From NCBI GenBank assembly GCA_949825025.1, contig OX463780.1:40652979-40716978 (forward strand): a stretch of 64,000 bases of DNA, given 5' to 3'. The translations under genes and the position numbers were made by a program. Within the stretch, counting starts at the first letter, position 1. Each line of letters starts with the position of its first letter. Below, piece by piece: positions 28,525-44,700 of this stretch. The DNA is from Siphlonurus alternatus (lineage: Eukaryota; Arthropoda; Insecta; Ephemeroptera; Siphlonuridae). Below the pieces are notes generated by a model. It was given only the letters and a program-made list of their open reading frames with translations. It was not told where the DNA came from and did not search any database.

Positions 28525-28765
28525 CAGTTATAGTCAATAAGTTTGGGAAACTTCGCATGCTGAAGTGTTGAAGGGACCCCATAAGTCCACTCGTTTGAGT
28601 AATCTGACAACACTGTTGAAGCTCAGATATGGTGACTCGCAGTGAATCCTTCGTTTCCTCCAAGTTTACCTGGACATAATAATATGCAACGTTGCCAGTT
28701 AGCACTATTGGTGGCTACTCTAGGACTCTCCTGCAAAGTGTCCCAGTCTTATTGACTATCATATA
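28525..28765. mobile_element. Tc1/mariner-like non-autonomous element
   Basis: The left end CAGTTATAGTCAATAAG continues as TTTGGGAAACTTCGCA. The right end, read in reverse complement, has the same ATAGTCAATAAG followed by ACTGGGACACTTTGCA. Terminal inverted repeats of about 28 bp with GTCAATAAG-TTTGGGACACTTT wording resemble Tc1-family ends (family knowledge). TA dinucleotides flank both ends. The 240-bp interior encodes no transposase; a 64-codon minus frame inside has no recognisable domain. Confidence 0.6.
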
Positions 28766-29096
28766 TAACACAACTGAAAATTTAATATTATAGTCTATAT
28801 TTGCGTCAAAACCTTATTATGTTTAAAGCAGTTACATTCCGAAGTGGTGAACATGTTGACTTAATCAATAACGAGGAAATTAGTAAAAAACTTTTTTAAA
28901 AAAGGGTGATAATACAGTATATACATGAACATTGTTATATACATTGAAATGTTTTTTTTTTGTCAACATTCTTATCATAACTGTTACTCAAATAACTATG
29001 ACTAATATTTTTTAGTACTAATGGAGCTGTTGTAAATTTTTGTTTTTTCTTGTATTTAAAATTTACATAGAATTTTTACATTTGTTATGTTTTTAA

Positions 29097-29390
29097 AGCA
29101 ATATTCACTGTCTGATGAAGTGAAAACTCCAGCAAAAGAAGCCACAACCTTGTCAGAAGATTCAAAGCCTTAAAAGAAGTAAAGAAATATCAGGTCTCAA
29201 AATTGAAGACAATTTTCCTATTCAATGAACCACGAAAGAAATTTTTCAACATTGATTTATGAAAAATGATCTTATATTTTTAAGAAAATATGAACTTTTG
29301 GGTGAAAAATTGACTTTTTATATGTCTGAAATTGTATGTAATTATAATTATACTACATTAAAGTTTCAACACTCAAAATAAAGAAAATTA
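29097..29390 (+). other. Weak candidate 3'-terminal exon
   Basis: After a T-rich stretch ending TTTTTAAAG there is a short frame of polar, protein-like composition (QYSLSDEVKTPAKEATT, then LSEDSKP) ending in TAA near 29172. About 200 bp of A+T-rich sequence follows, to an AATAAA near 29377. The amino-acid mix differs from typical A+T-rich noise. It has neither a recognisable domain nor a confirmed acceptor. Confidence 0.2.
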
Positions 29391-30645
29391 TAGGGTAAAA
29401 GGATTAAGGATAACCATTCAGTGTAAAGGATATTTTAAATTAGCTAAAATTAAGGCTGATAAATGTTCTAATCCCATCAGACTGTGTATAACAAAAAAGT
29501 ACATTTAATTAAATACAATGGCCTTTTGCGTGCAAATAATATAAATTTATATTGGTCCATTTAATTTCTAACTTTTCGATATGTACAACTGCACTAATTA
29601 ACTTTATATTTTTAAAAAGTTTGTATTTTTTTTCTTTTCAATGGTAAAAGTTTTGAAACGATGGCAGAGTTTTACCTAGAACTATCTAACTTTCTGCAAT
29701 TATAATGTTTCTGATCGTCCTTTTAATCATTCTAATGGATAACTAAAATTTTGTATATATATGGAGGTAATTTTTCCGAGTATAAAACCCCTCTACAAGA
29801 CTAGAGAATATGACTACAATCACGTATCTATTTCCGGTCACCATTTTTTTATTTGTGACTGCATTCCCTGAATAAAATAGTAGTTATAACTTTTCAAAGG
29901 TACGCAGCATAAATGTAAGTGACAAATTAAAAAGCAGGGCACGTATGCATAAAAAAGTTCCATATAAATGTGAAATAAAAGATTTTGATTTAATAAAGTA
30001 GTCTGCAGTGAACTTAAGGTTACATAGTCATAAATCATATTCTGCAGACTCTTTAAAATAGCCGGGGACAATTCTCGGAGGACTAAAACTGCTAAAATTT
30101 GTTATTATGACACTACAAGTATATCATATATAAATAATTAAATAATATACCTAACGTTGCAGATATTAAATTATAAATTACTTGAGAGAATTGGGAGTGG
30201 TCTGTTATTTCATAACTTTGAAAATATCATGTCTATTTTTCTTCCAACATCTTCTTGCGAAAGTTCAGTATTATTTTCTTTACTTTTATTATTGATACGT
30301 GGCAATATTGGGTTAGAAGTATATTTGAACAAAATTCTATGTTATATTAGAGATTTCTAAAAAAAAAAAAAAAACAATATACACACACTATTTAATATAT
30401 GACAAGATTCTGTTATAACAGAAATAATGTAATAAAATGTCATAATCTTTATACACGCGTATAATATATACATATATGGCAATGCTACGTTTAGTTTATA
30501 ATATAATACGCAAACATCTACTGGTATATAAAATACGCAATCTGCAATGCGAAGGAAAGTTTTATAACATTATATTTTGTATATCAATGTGTGGTCTAAA
30601 TTTAAATTCTTTATTCAATCATTTTGGTTCTACACTCGTCACCTT

Positions 30646-30755
30646 GGAAATTTTCCTCTTTGCAGTCTTGTTAATCATCATGCCCTGTGTTAACCTTACG
30701 GGGCATGGTTGTTGACATGGCTGTTGACATGGCTGCAAAGGGAAATTTTTTGATC
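30646..30755. repeat. Imperfect inverted repeat with duplicated GTTGACATGGCT unit
   Basis: GGAAATTTTCCTCTTTGCAG near the left end pairs with CTGCAAAGGGAAATT at the right, and CATGCCC pairs with GGGCATG in the centre. The right arm carries GTTGACATGGCT twice in tandem (30709-30733), so one arm was lengthened by duplication. Likely a small foldback element; family unknown. Confidence 0.5.
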
Positions 30756-31085
30756 TGTACATAGACAACTTGGATCACGTTAGATAAAAATAAAACATTT
30801 AAATAACATAAATCACAATATAGTAAAAAAAAACAATTACATCCAACATACTATTTACAAAGAAGCTCTTGCATTTCTTAACAATCAGAATAAAAATACA
30901 ATACATGTAAAAAAAAAATTAAAATCACAACATTTAGAGTCCAGAATTACATTTTTGGGTAGTTTGACACTAACAAAGGCTTTGATGGAGTAGAACTCCT
31001 TCTGAATTCCAATTGAAGTAAATAGTTTTCGTACATTTATAATGATTGGCATATTATATAGTACCAGATATTTTGAAATTGTAGC

Positions 31086-31108
31086 AAAAAAAAAAAAAAA
31101 AAAAAAAT
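31086..31108. repeat. Poly(A) tract
   Basis: 23 consecutive A. Confidence 0.95.
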
Positions 31109-32774
31109 GATGGCGTTAGCACTCAATTAATAATTAATCGCGACCATTTATGTCACCATGATCACGATCGTCTTACTGTATACATCAAGATGTATGCATT
31201 TTTAAGACCTTTGCCTTTTTTGATGTAATTATCAGGGGAAGTACTAACTGTAGTAATTATTTAATTGTTTTGAAAAATCGCAATAAGACACGGGTGTCTT
31301 GTATGCTATTTATTTAATAAGATATAACTGCCAATGCCAAATTATTATTATAAGAAAATGATGTACTTTCATTTCAGTTTTATTTCTTCATTTAATAATA
31401 TAGTTATAAAAATTTTTACATACATTTTCATTCTAACTAAAATTTTGCTAAAATTGTGCTTATAATAAAAAAAAATTCAATAAAAAAAGCAGATTTCAAC
31501 AGACAGAGGAAATGACCACGTGATAATATTAACATCATATTGCCCCTGTCGCATATGTAACCCGCTAATACAGATTAGTTGCAAGTTGCATAGCTCAAGG
31601 CGTTATGACCTGATCACGTGGACATCTGATTGTGAGTATTAAACAGTTCTTTCATTTCAAAAAGGTTTTTCATTGACTTGCTTAAAATTAAATATTAAAC
31701 TTATAGGAAACATACTAAGGGTCAGTTCAAACTTGTAGAAGATTCGCAGGTACGAATCAAGTTAAATAGACCAAGTGAAATATTGAACAAGGAGTTTTAC
31801 CTTGAAAGATACAAATTACAGGTCATCTATGTTAGACGTAGATACATGTAGACAATGTACTCGAAGAGCAACGTGATATAAAGCAACTTCAATGGCATTC
31901 CCTGGAGACCACGACAAATTTTCAAGTCCTTAATCATCAACCAGAGAATCGGATTCACATTGTTAATCAAATTATTGGCAAATTATTGGTGCTAATGTAA
32001 TGTTGCTTTAAAAAAATTATTACATTGTGTCAGAGTTTAACAAAATGTGCTGTTGCCATTTGAAAGAAATTATCATTAGGGTATGGAAAATAAAAATAAA
32101 TTTAAATATTTTTATTCAGATCAAATAATTTCTAAATATGCGATACATTGCATGAGTAACACATTTATCAATAAAAACTTTTTTTCTCATTTTCATTTAA
32201 AATAAAAACATAAAAATCCAATAAATTTACATATATTACGCTATGTATATTGATAAAGAATCAGCATTATTGAATTTTATAAAATATAAATATCAAAACA
32301 TTTTCTGTATTACAATATTGGAAAAAAAAATGTAAAATAATAATAAAAAAAGAAAATCATTAGGACATAAGTGCTTAAAATAAATCATGTTATTTATTTT
32401 GTAGCCCTCCTCTAATAAATCGAAGCTGAAATATTATTTTATTTAAATATTTTAATTAATAATACAAAAAATCTTGATACTGAAATAGAAAACGTTCAGT
32501 TACAATTAAAACGGAACATCATTATTATTGAACATTAAAAGAACAAGCAAAAATAGAATGTTATAATAAATAAAATAAACGTATTAATATAGCTTTTATA
32601 CAAATGAATTAATATGCCTCTCTAAATATTTTGATAAAATAGCCATAGTAGTGCTAATCATGAATAGCGTTGTTTTTACCATAAAATTTTCTATCTATCT
32701 TCTGCGTTCATCGTTCTCTCCATCAATTGTGGACTTAAATAAAGCTCACATGGATTTGTACGTACTGTACGAGG

Positions 32775-32803
32775 TGGCGCCAGCGAGGCTGGTACTGGCG
32801 CCA
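32775..32803. repeat. Perfect GC-rich 9-bp inverted repeat
   Basis: TGGCGCCAG and CTGGCGCCA separated by 11 nt. Each arm contains the NarI-type palindrome GGCGCC. It sits in a GC-richer patch (32755-32970) that also holds GTACGTACTGTAC. Confidence 0.8.
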
Positions 32804-35800
32804 TCAAACGCCACGAGGCACAATTTTACGATAGAACCGTAAACCGAGTGTGAGAGAGAAGGGCCAAGGAGAGTAGTGAAGGATAGGTCACAGCACCCGC
32901 TGCTTTATAGGTTAAAACATCTCTGACTCTTTTGTCACCAACTCTCGACTCTCACAATGCCATCGTAATCGAAATTATGATTGTGTCCTACAAACATGCT
33001 GATAAAATAAAAAGATTTGAAAAAAATGTTTTATGATTTGATTATAAATATTTTTATTTTTTTAGTATTGAACTAAAAAAGTATTAAATATTTTATATAT
33101 CTTACTGCATGTACACAATATCAAGAGAAATTGTGTGAATAATCTTTAAGTCAGTTATATCTATAATAAATAATTAGTGGTTGTTTAAAAAAATTATAGA
33201 AAAAGTAAAAGTTTTAGTATTAAACCCACAATTCAGAATTGTTTTTAAGTACATGTTAAATTTACAACAGTATATAGTATAGACGACAGTATATATTCTG
33301 TATGGATACATATTTTAAAATAAAATAAAAATTAAAAAATAATAATAGTTGTTGTCTTGCTTGCAGGTTTATAATTCAAAATAAAACTGATATAATTTTA
33401 TTAATTACATGAAATAGATGAAATAAAAAAATATGCTCTTTTGCGTGAAATTTAGCCATGCAAAACAATATTCTCTAATTTTATAAATTATCGTTACTAA
33501 ATTTTAAATTATTTATAATATGTGTATAATTGATGATAAACGTTTAATTGCAATATAATTAAGTAATCACTGCATGTTGTTACGCTAGCTAACACGTGTG
33601 TAAATTCCATCAACACATTCGACCATGGCCAGAACAACTTGTTTGGAATACAAGTGCATGCACGTCAAGCTCCCGAGAGACGAATTTCAATGTAAATGGA
33701 TTTTATCGATAGAATTTTTTTTTTTACTCAATTCGTTTATCGTCATGAAAATTTTCAGGCAATTTTCTCTTTTGCCTTGTGAGTACATATATATGATATA
33801 AATTTTTATCCATTTAACGAGTCATGAATTATTAATCAAACTTGTTTCATTATTTACAATATATGAATTTTTTATATATAAATTGTTATTGTTTTCCTAT
33901 AAAAATTTTACTCAGTATACAGTATTTTACAGAGTGTTAAATTAAAGCAATATGAAACCTAAATTTAAACTAACTGAATCATTATTTATTTTATGCTTAT
34001 GTATCATTTAAAAATATTAATGTAATTATATCAATTAATTTATGTATGAATATATATAGTAACATATTAGCAACTAATTTACTTAAATCTGTTGCAAAAA
34101 TATTGACGTTTTTGTAACAATTAAGCACAAAAAGTCCCTTGCTACTTAGGAATCCAATTAAAAGAGCGTATTTTACGCAAAAAACTAACATGATAACTGC
34201 ATGCGTTAGCCCTGCATATAGGTATACGTTGAAATGTAAATAATGGTATTTATTTTGTACACCCCCCTGTAGAACTTCAGTAAAATTCAGATGGGTCGTT
34301 TGGAGATGGTGGTGATCGATAATTCTTTGCACAAACATAAAATGACAAAAATTTATGGTACACATATCTCTTTCTTCATCGACGGGGAAAATATATCAAA
34401 ATTTACCAAATAGGTTTTTATTTGGAATCTTCTATCTTCTCGCACTCTATCTTTTGACTTTCGTTTTGAGATAAAAAGCAAACAAAATAAAAAAGTTTTG
34501 AGGACAAATCTAATCTTACTTGTTAATCAAAATTGGTAACAGGCGAAGTATCATAAAAAAAGTGATATTATTAAAGCATATATTTATTTATTATTTCAAC
34601 ACAGAGTACATACAAGATATAATAACACTGGTATATAGGGATAGCAACAAAGCACCAAAGGCACTATATCACAGAAGTGGTTACTATTCTTATAAAACTA
34701 TATATACATAAACTACAGCAAAATAAACTTGCGTCAAAAAATAGCAGTTAAACATACTATATATAATATTATATACGAAGACCCAAATATATTATAAAAA
34801 AAAGTACTGTCTCTTTAGCTTGGTAGTTTAGTACATGCTCAATCATTTTGCGTCTTCTTTATTGAATATTTTATAGAATTAAACCGTTCAAACAGATAGC
34901 GAAAGGTTAAAGGTTCAAATTTACCTCCCATATTTTTTATGGTATAATACTTCTTTTTTTAAATGAAAATTGGTGAGTTAGGATAGAAAACCTTTTGAAA
35001 GAATTAAGTATTAATAGAAAAAATGTAGCGTAACATTCCATATATCAAACAAAAAGTGATTGTATATAAAGCTGTATATTTTTTAACAGTGCATACTGAT
35101 GTGAGTGATCTAATGTTACATTTTTTATAATTTTTAAATTTAACCACATTTTTAATTATAACTGTGCAACGCTGTGCAATGGCTCATCGCCAATGAGTAT
35201 TTCATTAAAATGATCAAAGGAAAATTATATAACTGAAATGTTTTAAGTATTTTTTTTTTCTTTTTCACAATGAGTTCCAACTCTGTTTTTTTCCTTATTA
35301 TTGCATTATTTTCAAATTAATTTAATTACAGGATGATTTATTAGAGAAGTCTATAAGCACATCACATATTAAATAATATGCAATGTGTAATAATTAACAA
35401 AATTCGAGACATCAGTTAATAATTACTCTTGGCATTAAAAATTTCGAGAGCTTTGTAATTATTTAACAAATTCTATTTTATATTATAGAGTATTTTGATG
35501 CTGAGTTTTAATTATACCTTTTTAATAATTTCGTTGAATAAATGTAACCTTTAATATAAAGATAATTAAATTTAAAATATTTATATGTCGCTGTTATGGT
35601 CATTGATTTAGTTGTATGAATGACAAAAATCTACAACTTTTCAGATTTTACAAAGTTCGGAAATATTAATAAAAAATTATTAATATCATTCAACAAACGG
35701 CCTTAAACAAAATAGAATAATATCATTGTATAAGCGTGCATGTTATACGATCAATAGTAAACTTGATATTAATTGAGAAAAAGTGAGTTTTCATATAGGG

Positions 35801-36167
35801 GTTTAGATGAAAAATATCACAGATAATATTGAAATATTGCTCAACTTAAAGAGAAACAAGAATCCGAGAGATGTATTGAGAAAAAGAGTAGTGCAAAACA
35901 AAGAGAGTCCAAAGAAACCAAGGTATCAGAGAAAACAGCAGAGAGAGCATCATGGTATATGGAGGAGAACATGGAGAATTCTTGGTGGCTACTAGCACGC
36001 CTGGCAAGGGAATGCCATTAGGAAACACGAGGCCTTAGTGGCCTTACACATCATTGCCAGGCATAGCGTACACGTTGTCACAAGAAGTACCGACTGACCT
36101 GTCGTAGCAAAAACCTATGTAATGGCAAACCTAAGCCGCCACCAAGATACGAAAATCGATCCTCTCT

Positions 36168-39327
<3,160 letters not shown>

Positions 39328-39330
39328 ATT

Positions 39331-39464
39331 GGGCGCGATTCACAAAAGGAGTTATCTAAGTTTCTCAGTAACCACGTTTAGTGTCATTGAATTAGGCTGG
39401 TGCTAACCACGGTTAGTGAGAAAGCTGGATAACTTTCTGGATAACTCTTTCGTGAATCGCCTCC
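39331..39464. mobile_element. Foldback MITE B (GGGCGCGATTCACAAA end), ATT direct repeats
   Basis: A 134-bp imperfect palindrome. The left end GGGCGCGATTCAC pairs with a right end whose complement is GGAGGCGATTCAC, followed on both sides by an AGTTATC block and a central GGTGCTAACCACGG motif. ATT flanks both ends (39328-39330 and 39465-39467). The termini resemble element A (shared ATTCACAAA at the same distance from the end) and the sequence resembles element C at 51.6 kb. Confidence 0.8.
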
Positions 39465-40329
39465 ATTGATATTATTTTAGTAATTTAAATTGTTATATTA
39501 GTTAATAAAAGCGTGCATTTGAGATTGCTATATACTAATAAGCCATTCATGTATTAGAGTGATTATGATTGTATCCTAATAGTCAAAAAGACATACTGTT
39601 GCAATTATAGATCTTATGCTTCATGCACATGAAGTATATATTATTTGCATCAATACCTCATGGTGCTTAACGTTAGGACACTTACATTCTGAAATGTAGT
39701 CATAATTAATTTTATATAAGTTGAGGATTTTAGTAGAAACAATATATAAATATGAGGTTTACGTGGTTGCAAAATTCCTTCTTTTTTTACATACTGCAGT
39801 AATTTATACTTGTCTTTTTTGGTAATATTCCAGCGTAACGCTTATTGAGTCAGTATTAACGTTTGAGCAGGTGAATGGCGGTCATGAGGCTGCAATGCGG
39901 TGGGCACACAAGCACCTGAGGAGGCATCTGCCTCACCAGAATGTTCATTCAATTTACTTCTATTACAATATTGCCGTATATACTGCGGTAAAACTACCCG
40001 TAAAACATTCATGTCTCATTATATTGGACATGAAAGTTGTGGCCAAAGTTTGTAGCAAAAAATTCAACCAAAAAAGTATATTATTATATGGGAAAGTATA
40101 GCGTATAATATATATATGACGTATATATATATAAATATAATATATATGACGTGTATAATATATATTATAAAATTTGTTTATCAGAGTAAAATAAATGAAG
40201 ATTTTTTAGTTACAGATATGTCTGTATTATGTTAATTTTCTATTTAAATAAATAAACTGACAATTAATTCAACATTTTATACAAAATAAACACACTCTCG
40301 ATTAGTGAATTCGACATGATAATTGACAA

Positions 40330-40331
<2 letters not shown>

Positions 40332-40392
<61 letters not shown>
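40332..40392. repeat. (AT)n microsatellite
   Basis: About 60 bp of perfect AT. Confidence 0.96.
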
Positions 40393-40395
<3 letters not shown>

Positions 40396-40634
40396 GAATT
40401 TAGAATGTATTATTAAACTCTATAACAAATATTGTAAAGTAGCTCAAAATACCACGAATAAAGTTTCAATATACAAAGCAACAATAGAACTTATTGAATT
40501 ATCAATTCATAATTTCTTTCGTATCTATTTTCAACATTTTAATATAATGTAAGATACATAATTATAAATATATTCACAGACTAAATGTGCTAATATATTT
40601 ATTATAATTCTTCAATATATAGACTTTAGTTGTA

Positions 40635-40798
40635 GGTCTGTTCATATAATACCATTCATATATTTATTATATTATTGGGTGAAATAAATAAAATAAATAA
40701 ATAATTAATTAATAATCAGATGAACCATCTGTACAAGGAACATGTGAAAAATCTAATTTTTGATTATCATTTGATGTTTGTTCATTTACGAACAAACC
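40635..40798. mobile_element. Degraded second copy D2 of the GGTCTGTTC MITE
   Basis: It starts with TA-GGTCTGTTCATA and ends in ACGAACAAACC, the complement of a diverged GGTTTGTTCGT end. The interior carries CTGTACAAGGAACAT, matching the CTGTACATGGAACAT of D1 at 23.1 kb. The middle is expanded by A+T-rich sequence with TAAA/AATA repeats. The right-hand TA is lost. An older, internally rearranged copy. Confidence 0.6.
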
Positions 40799-40964
40799 AA
40801 AAGATAATGCATATAGTAGTTAAATTTTGTTGTCTTCAATTAACTGCAGGTCTTTAAAATCCATGCTGTCAATAGATTTAGAAATTACAAATTACCATTT
40901 TTTTTTATATTTGATTTTTCCGATACATTTCACAAAATATATAGAGTTTAGAGTTTAGTAATTA

Positions 40965-41015
40965 ATGAGGCTCCCAGTTTGGCTCGCGGTGGTCAAGTTT
41001 GATATATGTTCGCAG
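40965..41015 (+). other. Weak candidate first coding exon ending in a consensus donor
   Basis: An ATG at 40965 opens 17 codons (MRLPVWLAVVKFDICSQ), mildly signal-peptide-like, that end exactly at CAG|GTGAGT, a perfect consensus donor. The adjacent GC-richer patch continues to 41150. In-frame stops lie just upstream of the ATG. No following exon was found, so this remains a candidate. Confidence 0.27.
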
Positions 41016-41484
41016 GTGAGTACGGTCCTCTCTCGCACGCTTCCCCGCTCATCTCCTCGCCCCTCGGTCTAGCCTCCTCCTCGCGGGTATCAACGGTAAG
41101 AAAGAACCCTCAAAGTCCGACGACGGGGATGGTGCAGGTCCCTCTCTCAAATTAACGACACAGATTGCAGAATAATACGGTAAGAGTATTCATGTTACGA
41201 TACATGATATGAATATTATGTACTCTTAAGTGACTTCTTTTCTTTTTCTACTTTTCATTTGTTTTTTTAAAAATGTAAATAAAAATTACTAAACACATAC
41301 ATCGTAAATTGAAATTTAAAATTTGGTTACCTATTTTACATATTTGTATTTATTATTTTATTTTTTAATAAATTTTTCTGCTCATTTTTTATTGAACACT
41401 GATCACTAACAAGTCTAAATGACCTAACTTTACATCATATTGCGACGGTCTAGATATATTTTTGCTGTTATTGCATGGTACAAA

Positions 41485-41790
41485 TGGAGTACCGACCTCA
41501 AAATTTTTTATTGCAGAAATGGATAGAGAGTGCAAAGTTATGCTACTCTGAATTTTTTCAGATTTTTTAGAGCCCGGCAAATATTTTTTAAAAATTATTG
41601 AAAGGACTGAAAAAGTGCCGCCTCTTGCCGCCTCTCTTAATAAAAGATAGGACCCAAAAGGGACGTGGGTTCGAACCCAACCTCGCCAAAACTTTTTAGC
41701 AATACTTCCTGGTCCCTAAAAAATCAGAGTAGCATAACTTTGCACCCTCTATCCATTTCTGCAATAAAAATTATTGAGGTGGGTACTCCA
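41485..41790. repeat. Inverted repeat with about 90-bp arms and a tRNA T-arm-like loop
   Basis: The left arm begins TGGAGTACCGACCTCA and the right arm is its complement (TGGAGTACCCACCTCA). Both arms continue through the same GCAGAAATGGATAGAG and TGCAAAGTTATGCTACTCTG blocks. The loop (about 41580-41710) contains GTGGGTTCGAACCCAACC, which resembles a tRNA T-arm and polymerase III B box, but no matching acceptor, D or anticodon arms could be assembled. It may be a MITE, or an inverted pair of tRNA-derived SINE fragments. Confidence 0.7.
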
Positions 41791-44700
41791 TTTTTTAAAC
41801 TACAGATAATTATGGTGTTAGGTGTTAGGTGAGAGTAACTTTGAGAAATTTGTCATCAAACTCTTCAAAGAAAGCATCAAAATTTTAAAACCATGCATCT
41901 ATCGTTTTTTGCCGTTGAATGTACTTATATTTATCAATGTTATCGCTGCTTATAAAATTATTATATTAATAATTTGAGTCATTCAGAGTGAGAGCACGTT
42001 TGATAAAAAAAATAATTGCTTTATTGTAGTTATATATTTTTTTATATATAAAAGAGTCAATCATACTGAAAAATATTAATCCATATGAAAGATACGCATG
42101 ACATGTTAAATTACCATTTTTTTTTTTAAATAAAGCTGAGTACAACAAAATTTACTAACGATGCAAAAATAAGAGTTTAAACCAATTTCAGTTTTAAGTT
42201 CAAATTTTCTTCACCAGAGTGCATCTATGTCTATAATAAAAAGAGTATAAGAATATATTTTATATATAAAATGTTACAAAGGATCACCAATAGATGGTGT
42301 GGTAATCCTTGGTGGTCCACGAGTCTGCGTGGGTGTGGAGCCCGAGAGAGATCGATGTAGATCAGCTGAAGTGAGGACGCTTGCACTCGGCAGGCATGCA
42401 GCCAGCAGGTTTTGCTCTCTAGGGCTACCTCGGTAGGCACTAGGCAGGCAGCCAGGAGCAGCTACCCAGCGATCGAGGCCGCCACAGAAGTATAGCACTG
42501 GTCACACTAATATTTTATCCCTGGTAAATCTCTGCTGTCGTCAGCATTTCATGGTGCTAGTAAACCTCTCTGTCACCTCAATTCTTCTCCCAACTCTCTC
42601 ATCTCCTGCTCTAATCCCTATAAACCACAAAGTGCGTGACTACCATATCAAAACCAATAAAATGATGGGCATACCCTCAAGCTCTATACTACTGACCGCG
42701 ATTCTCTTTACCTTTAAAAATGAGGTAAAAAAATATATAAATTTTCTACGCATCATGACTTAATAATCAGGAAGCAAAATATAAGTCTACATTTTTAAAG
42801 GCTGAAGATAGGATATTAAATCTGGTATAAAAAAGAGGAAATAAGATTGTAAGCTATGTGAAAACATTAGCATTATATTTTTTTGATGTGATTGAGTTTT
42901 AAGAACGCTCTGACCACTCCTAAACTTTCAGTCTAATCGAAAAGGTAAAATTTATTATAAGGTAGTATTAGAACCAAATCCCCAATTTACGTGGACGTAG
43001 TAGAGGAGGAACATTGATTGTAGGATTAAACCAAAACATATTGGGAAATAAAATAGGGCAGCTCAATTTATTTTTATGATGAAGATATTTTATATACTGT
43101 ATATAAAGTTTAAGGTTTTAATATATATGAAATACACAATTTTACCCAAACAGCAATTTAAAATTGAAATTAATAATCTAGCCGTACTCTCCAAACAGGA
43201 AAAAAAATGAGTGAACATTTTGTTTGCTGCATAAAATAATACAAGGCAATATTTTAATTCATTTTTATATTACGTAATTATATACTAATTAATCCATGCA
43301 GAGTACGATTTTTTCAGTTTATAAATATCTAATTTATAAACAAGTTTTATGTTGATGCATTACTTTTTTTTGTATGTAATTAAAATGAATATAAGCAGAA
43401 CTTTAATGTTTAAATACTGAAATACTGCAATTTTATTTACAATTAATTTCAAAGCATGTTTTTTTCTCTTCAATCTTAATCAACAAATACAGCATGAGGC
43501 TTGTCCTAGTTTATAACTTTTCTTGCTATAAGAACTACTAATCTAATCTGAATTTTCTTCACTTCATATATTATAATTATTATAGTTTGCATGCGCTGTA
43601 TTATAAACAGTAAAATAAATAAGCAAGGAACTCGCTTTATGCAATAAATATTCTTTTTTTACTTATAAGTGAGAGAAATTTCTATCTGCTTAACATGTAA
43701 AACTTTTTTTTATGAGCAATATCTTTCTTCTTCTCTGGACTCTTAATTAGGTATTTTACACATCATAGCGTTAATTAATCCCAAGACGACCTCCTTTTCA
43801 AAGTAATTTACTCTACGTAGTCGAATGGCCTCTATACTTTCTGAGTTGCAAATTAGGAGGAAGGAGGTAGATTTTGTGTTGTTGCATGTCACTCCAGAGA
43901 TTTTTATGTTAAAATTTTTTTCTTTTCTTTGAATTTTCATTATTTTTTTAAAAAGAATTGAAAGATAATTTTACTATCATGCAAAAGCTGTTTATTTATA
44001 TTTGTGATATATGTTAAAATATTAATATCTTAAGAAACTGAATACACAAATGAAAAAATAATTAGCTTGGTTGAAATTTTTATTTTGCATGCTTGAGGTC
44101 GATATTAGGGATATTAAAATGGCAAATAAATATATATATATATAAAAAAAAAATTTTTTTGGTAGCAAAAATAAGTTCTGTAATCTACATGAGATATCAT
44201 AGAACTCAAAATTATGTTTTTTTTTTTTTTTTTTGTAAATAACTAATTATAATGAAAGCAATGAAATATTTTTATCACAGGACCTTCATTACTTCTAAAA
44301 TAAGAGACGGATAAAAAGGTACTTTTTCATAGAAAAATTAATTTATTAGTTTTCATTATGCTTGAGAAAAAACACGGAAATTCTAATATCGATAAACATC
44401 ATCTACCGGCAGTACAAACATTCTCACTTTCAGATGCATGAGTTAATAATATCCAATGTCTGCCTTCTTTCATAAAAAAATAATAGGAAAAAAACAGATG
44501 TCATTTATTGCAAAGCATAAAAAAGGACAAAACCTATTTCCACAATGTTCAATTAAAGAGTAATATTAGTTTCCATTTTATAATTTCAAAGTATGTGTAC
44601 CTCCAATTGATCAGACCTTAAATTAAACAGTGCTTAATTATTGACCTCATAAAGTACCAATAGATGGCATTGAAAACAGACTCTGTAGAATCAGTATGAC

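Noticed and set aside
29113..29140. Hammerhead ribozyme core (CTGATGA followed by GAAAA)
   Set aside because: The GAAA falls inside the would-be stem II loop, and no stem I/III or cleavage-site GTC arrangement fits.
33997..34365. 122-codon minus-strand frame with hydrophobic segments
   Set aside because: A+T-driven hydrophobic composition with no family pattern; a long frame like this is expected occasionally in 64 kb.
34818..34930. tRNA or SINE from A-box-like and B-box-like motifs
   Set aside because: The motifs are about 90 nt apart and both are imperfect; no cloverleaf could be built.
41650..41700. tRNA gene around GGGTTCGAACCC
   Set aside because: Only a T-arm-like piece (4 of 5 stem pairs); no D arm, anticodon arm or matching acceptor stem on either strand. 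The core is palindromic, so both strands look alike.
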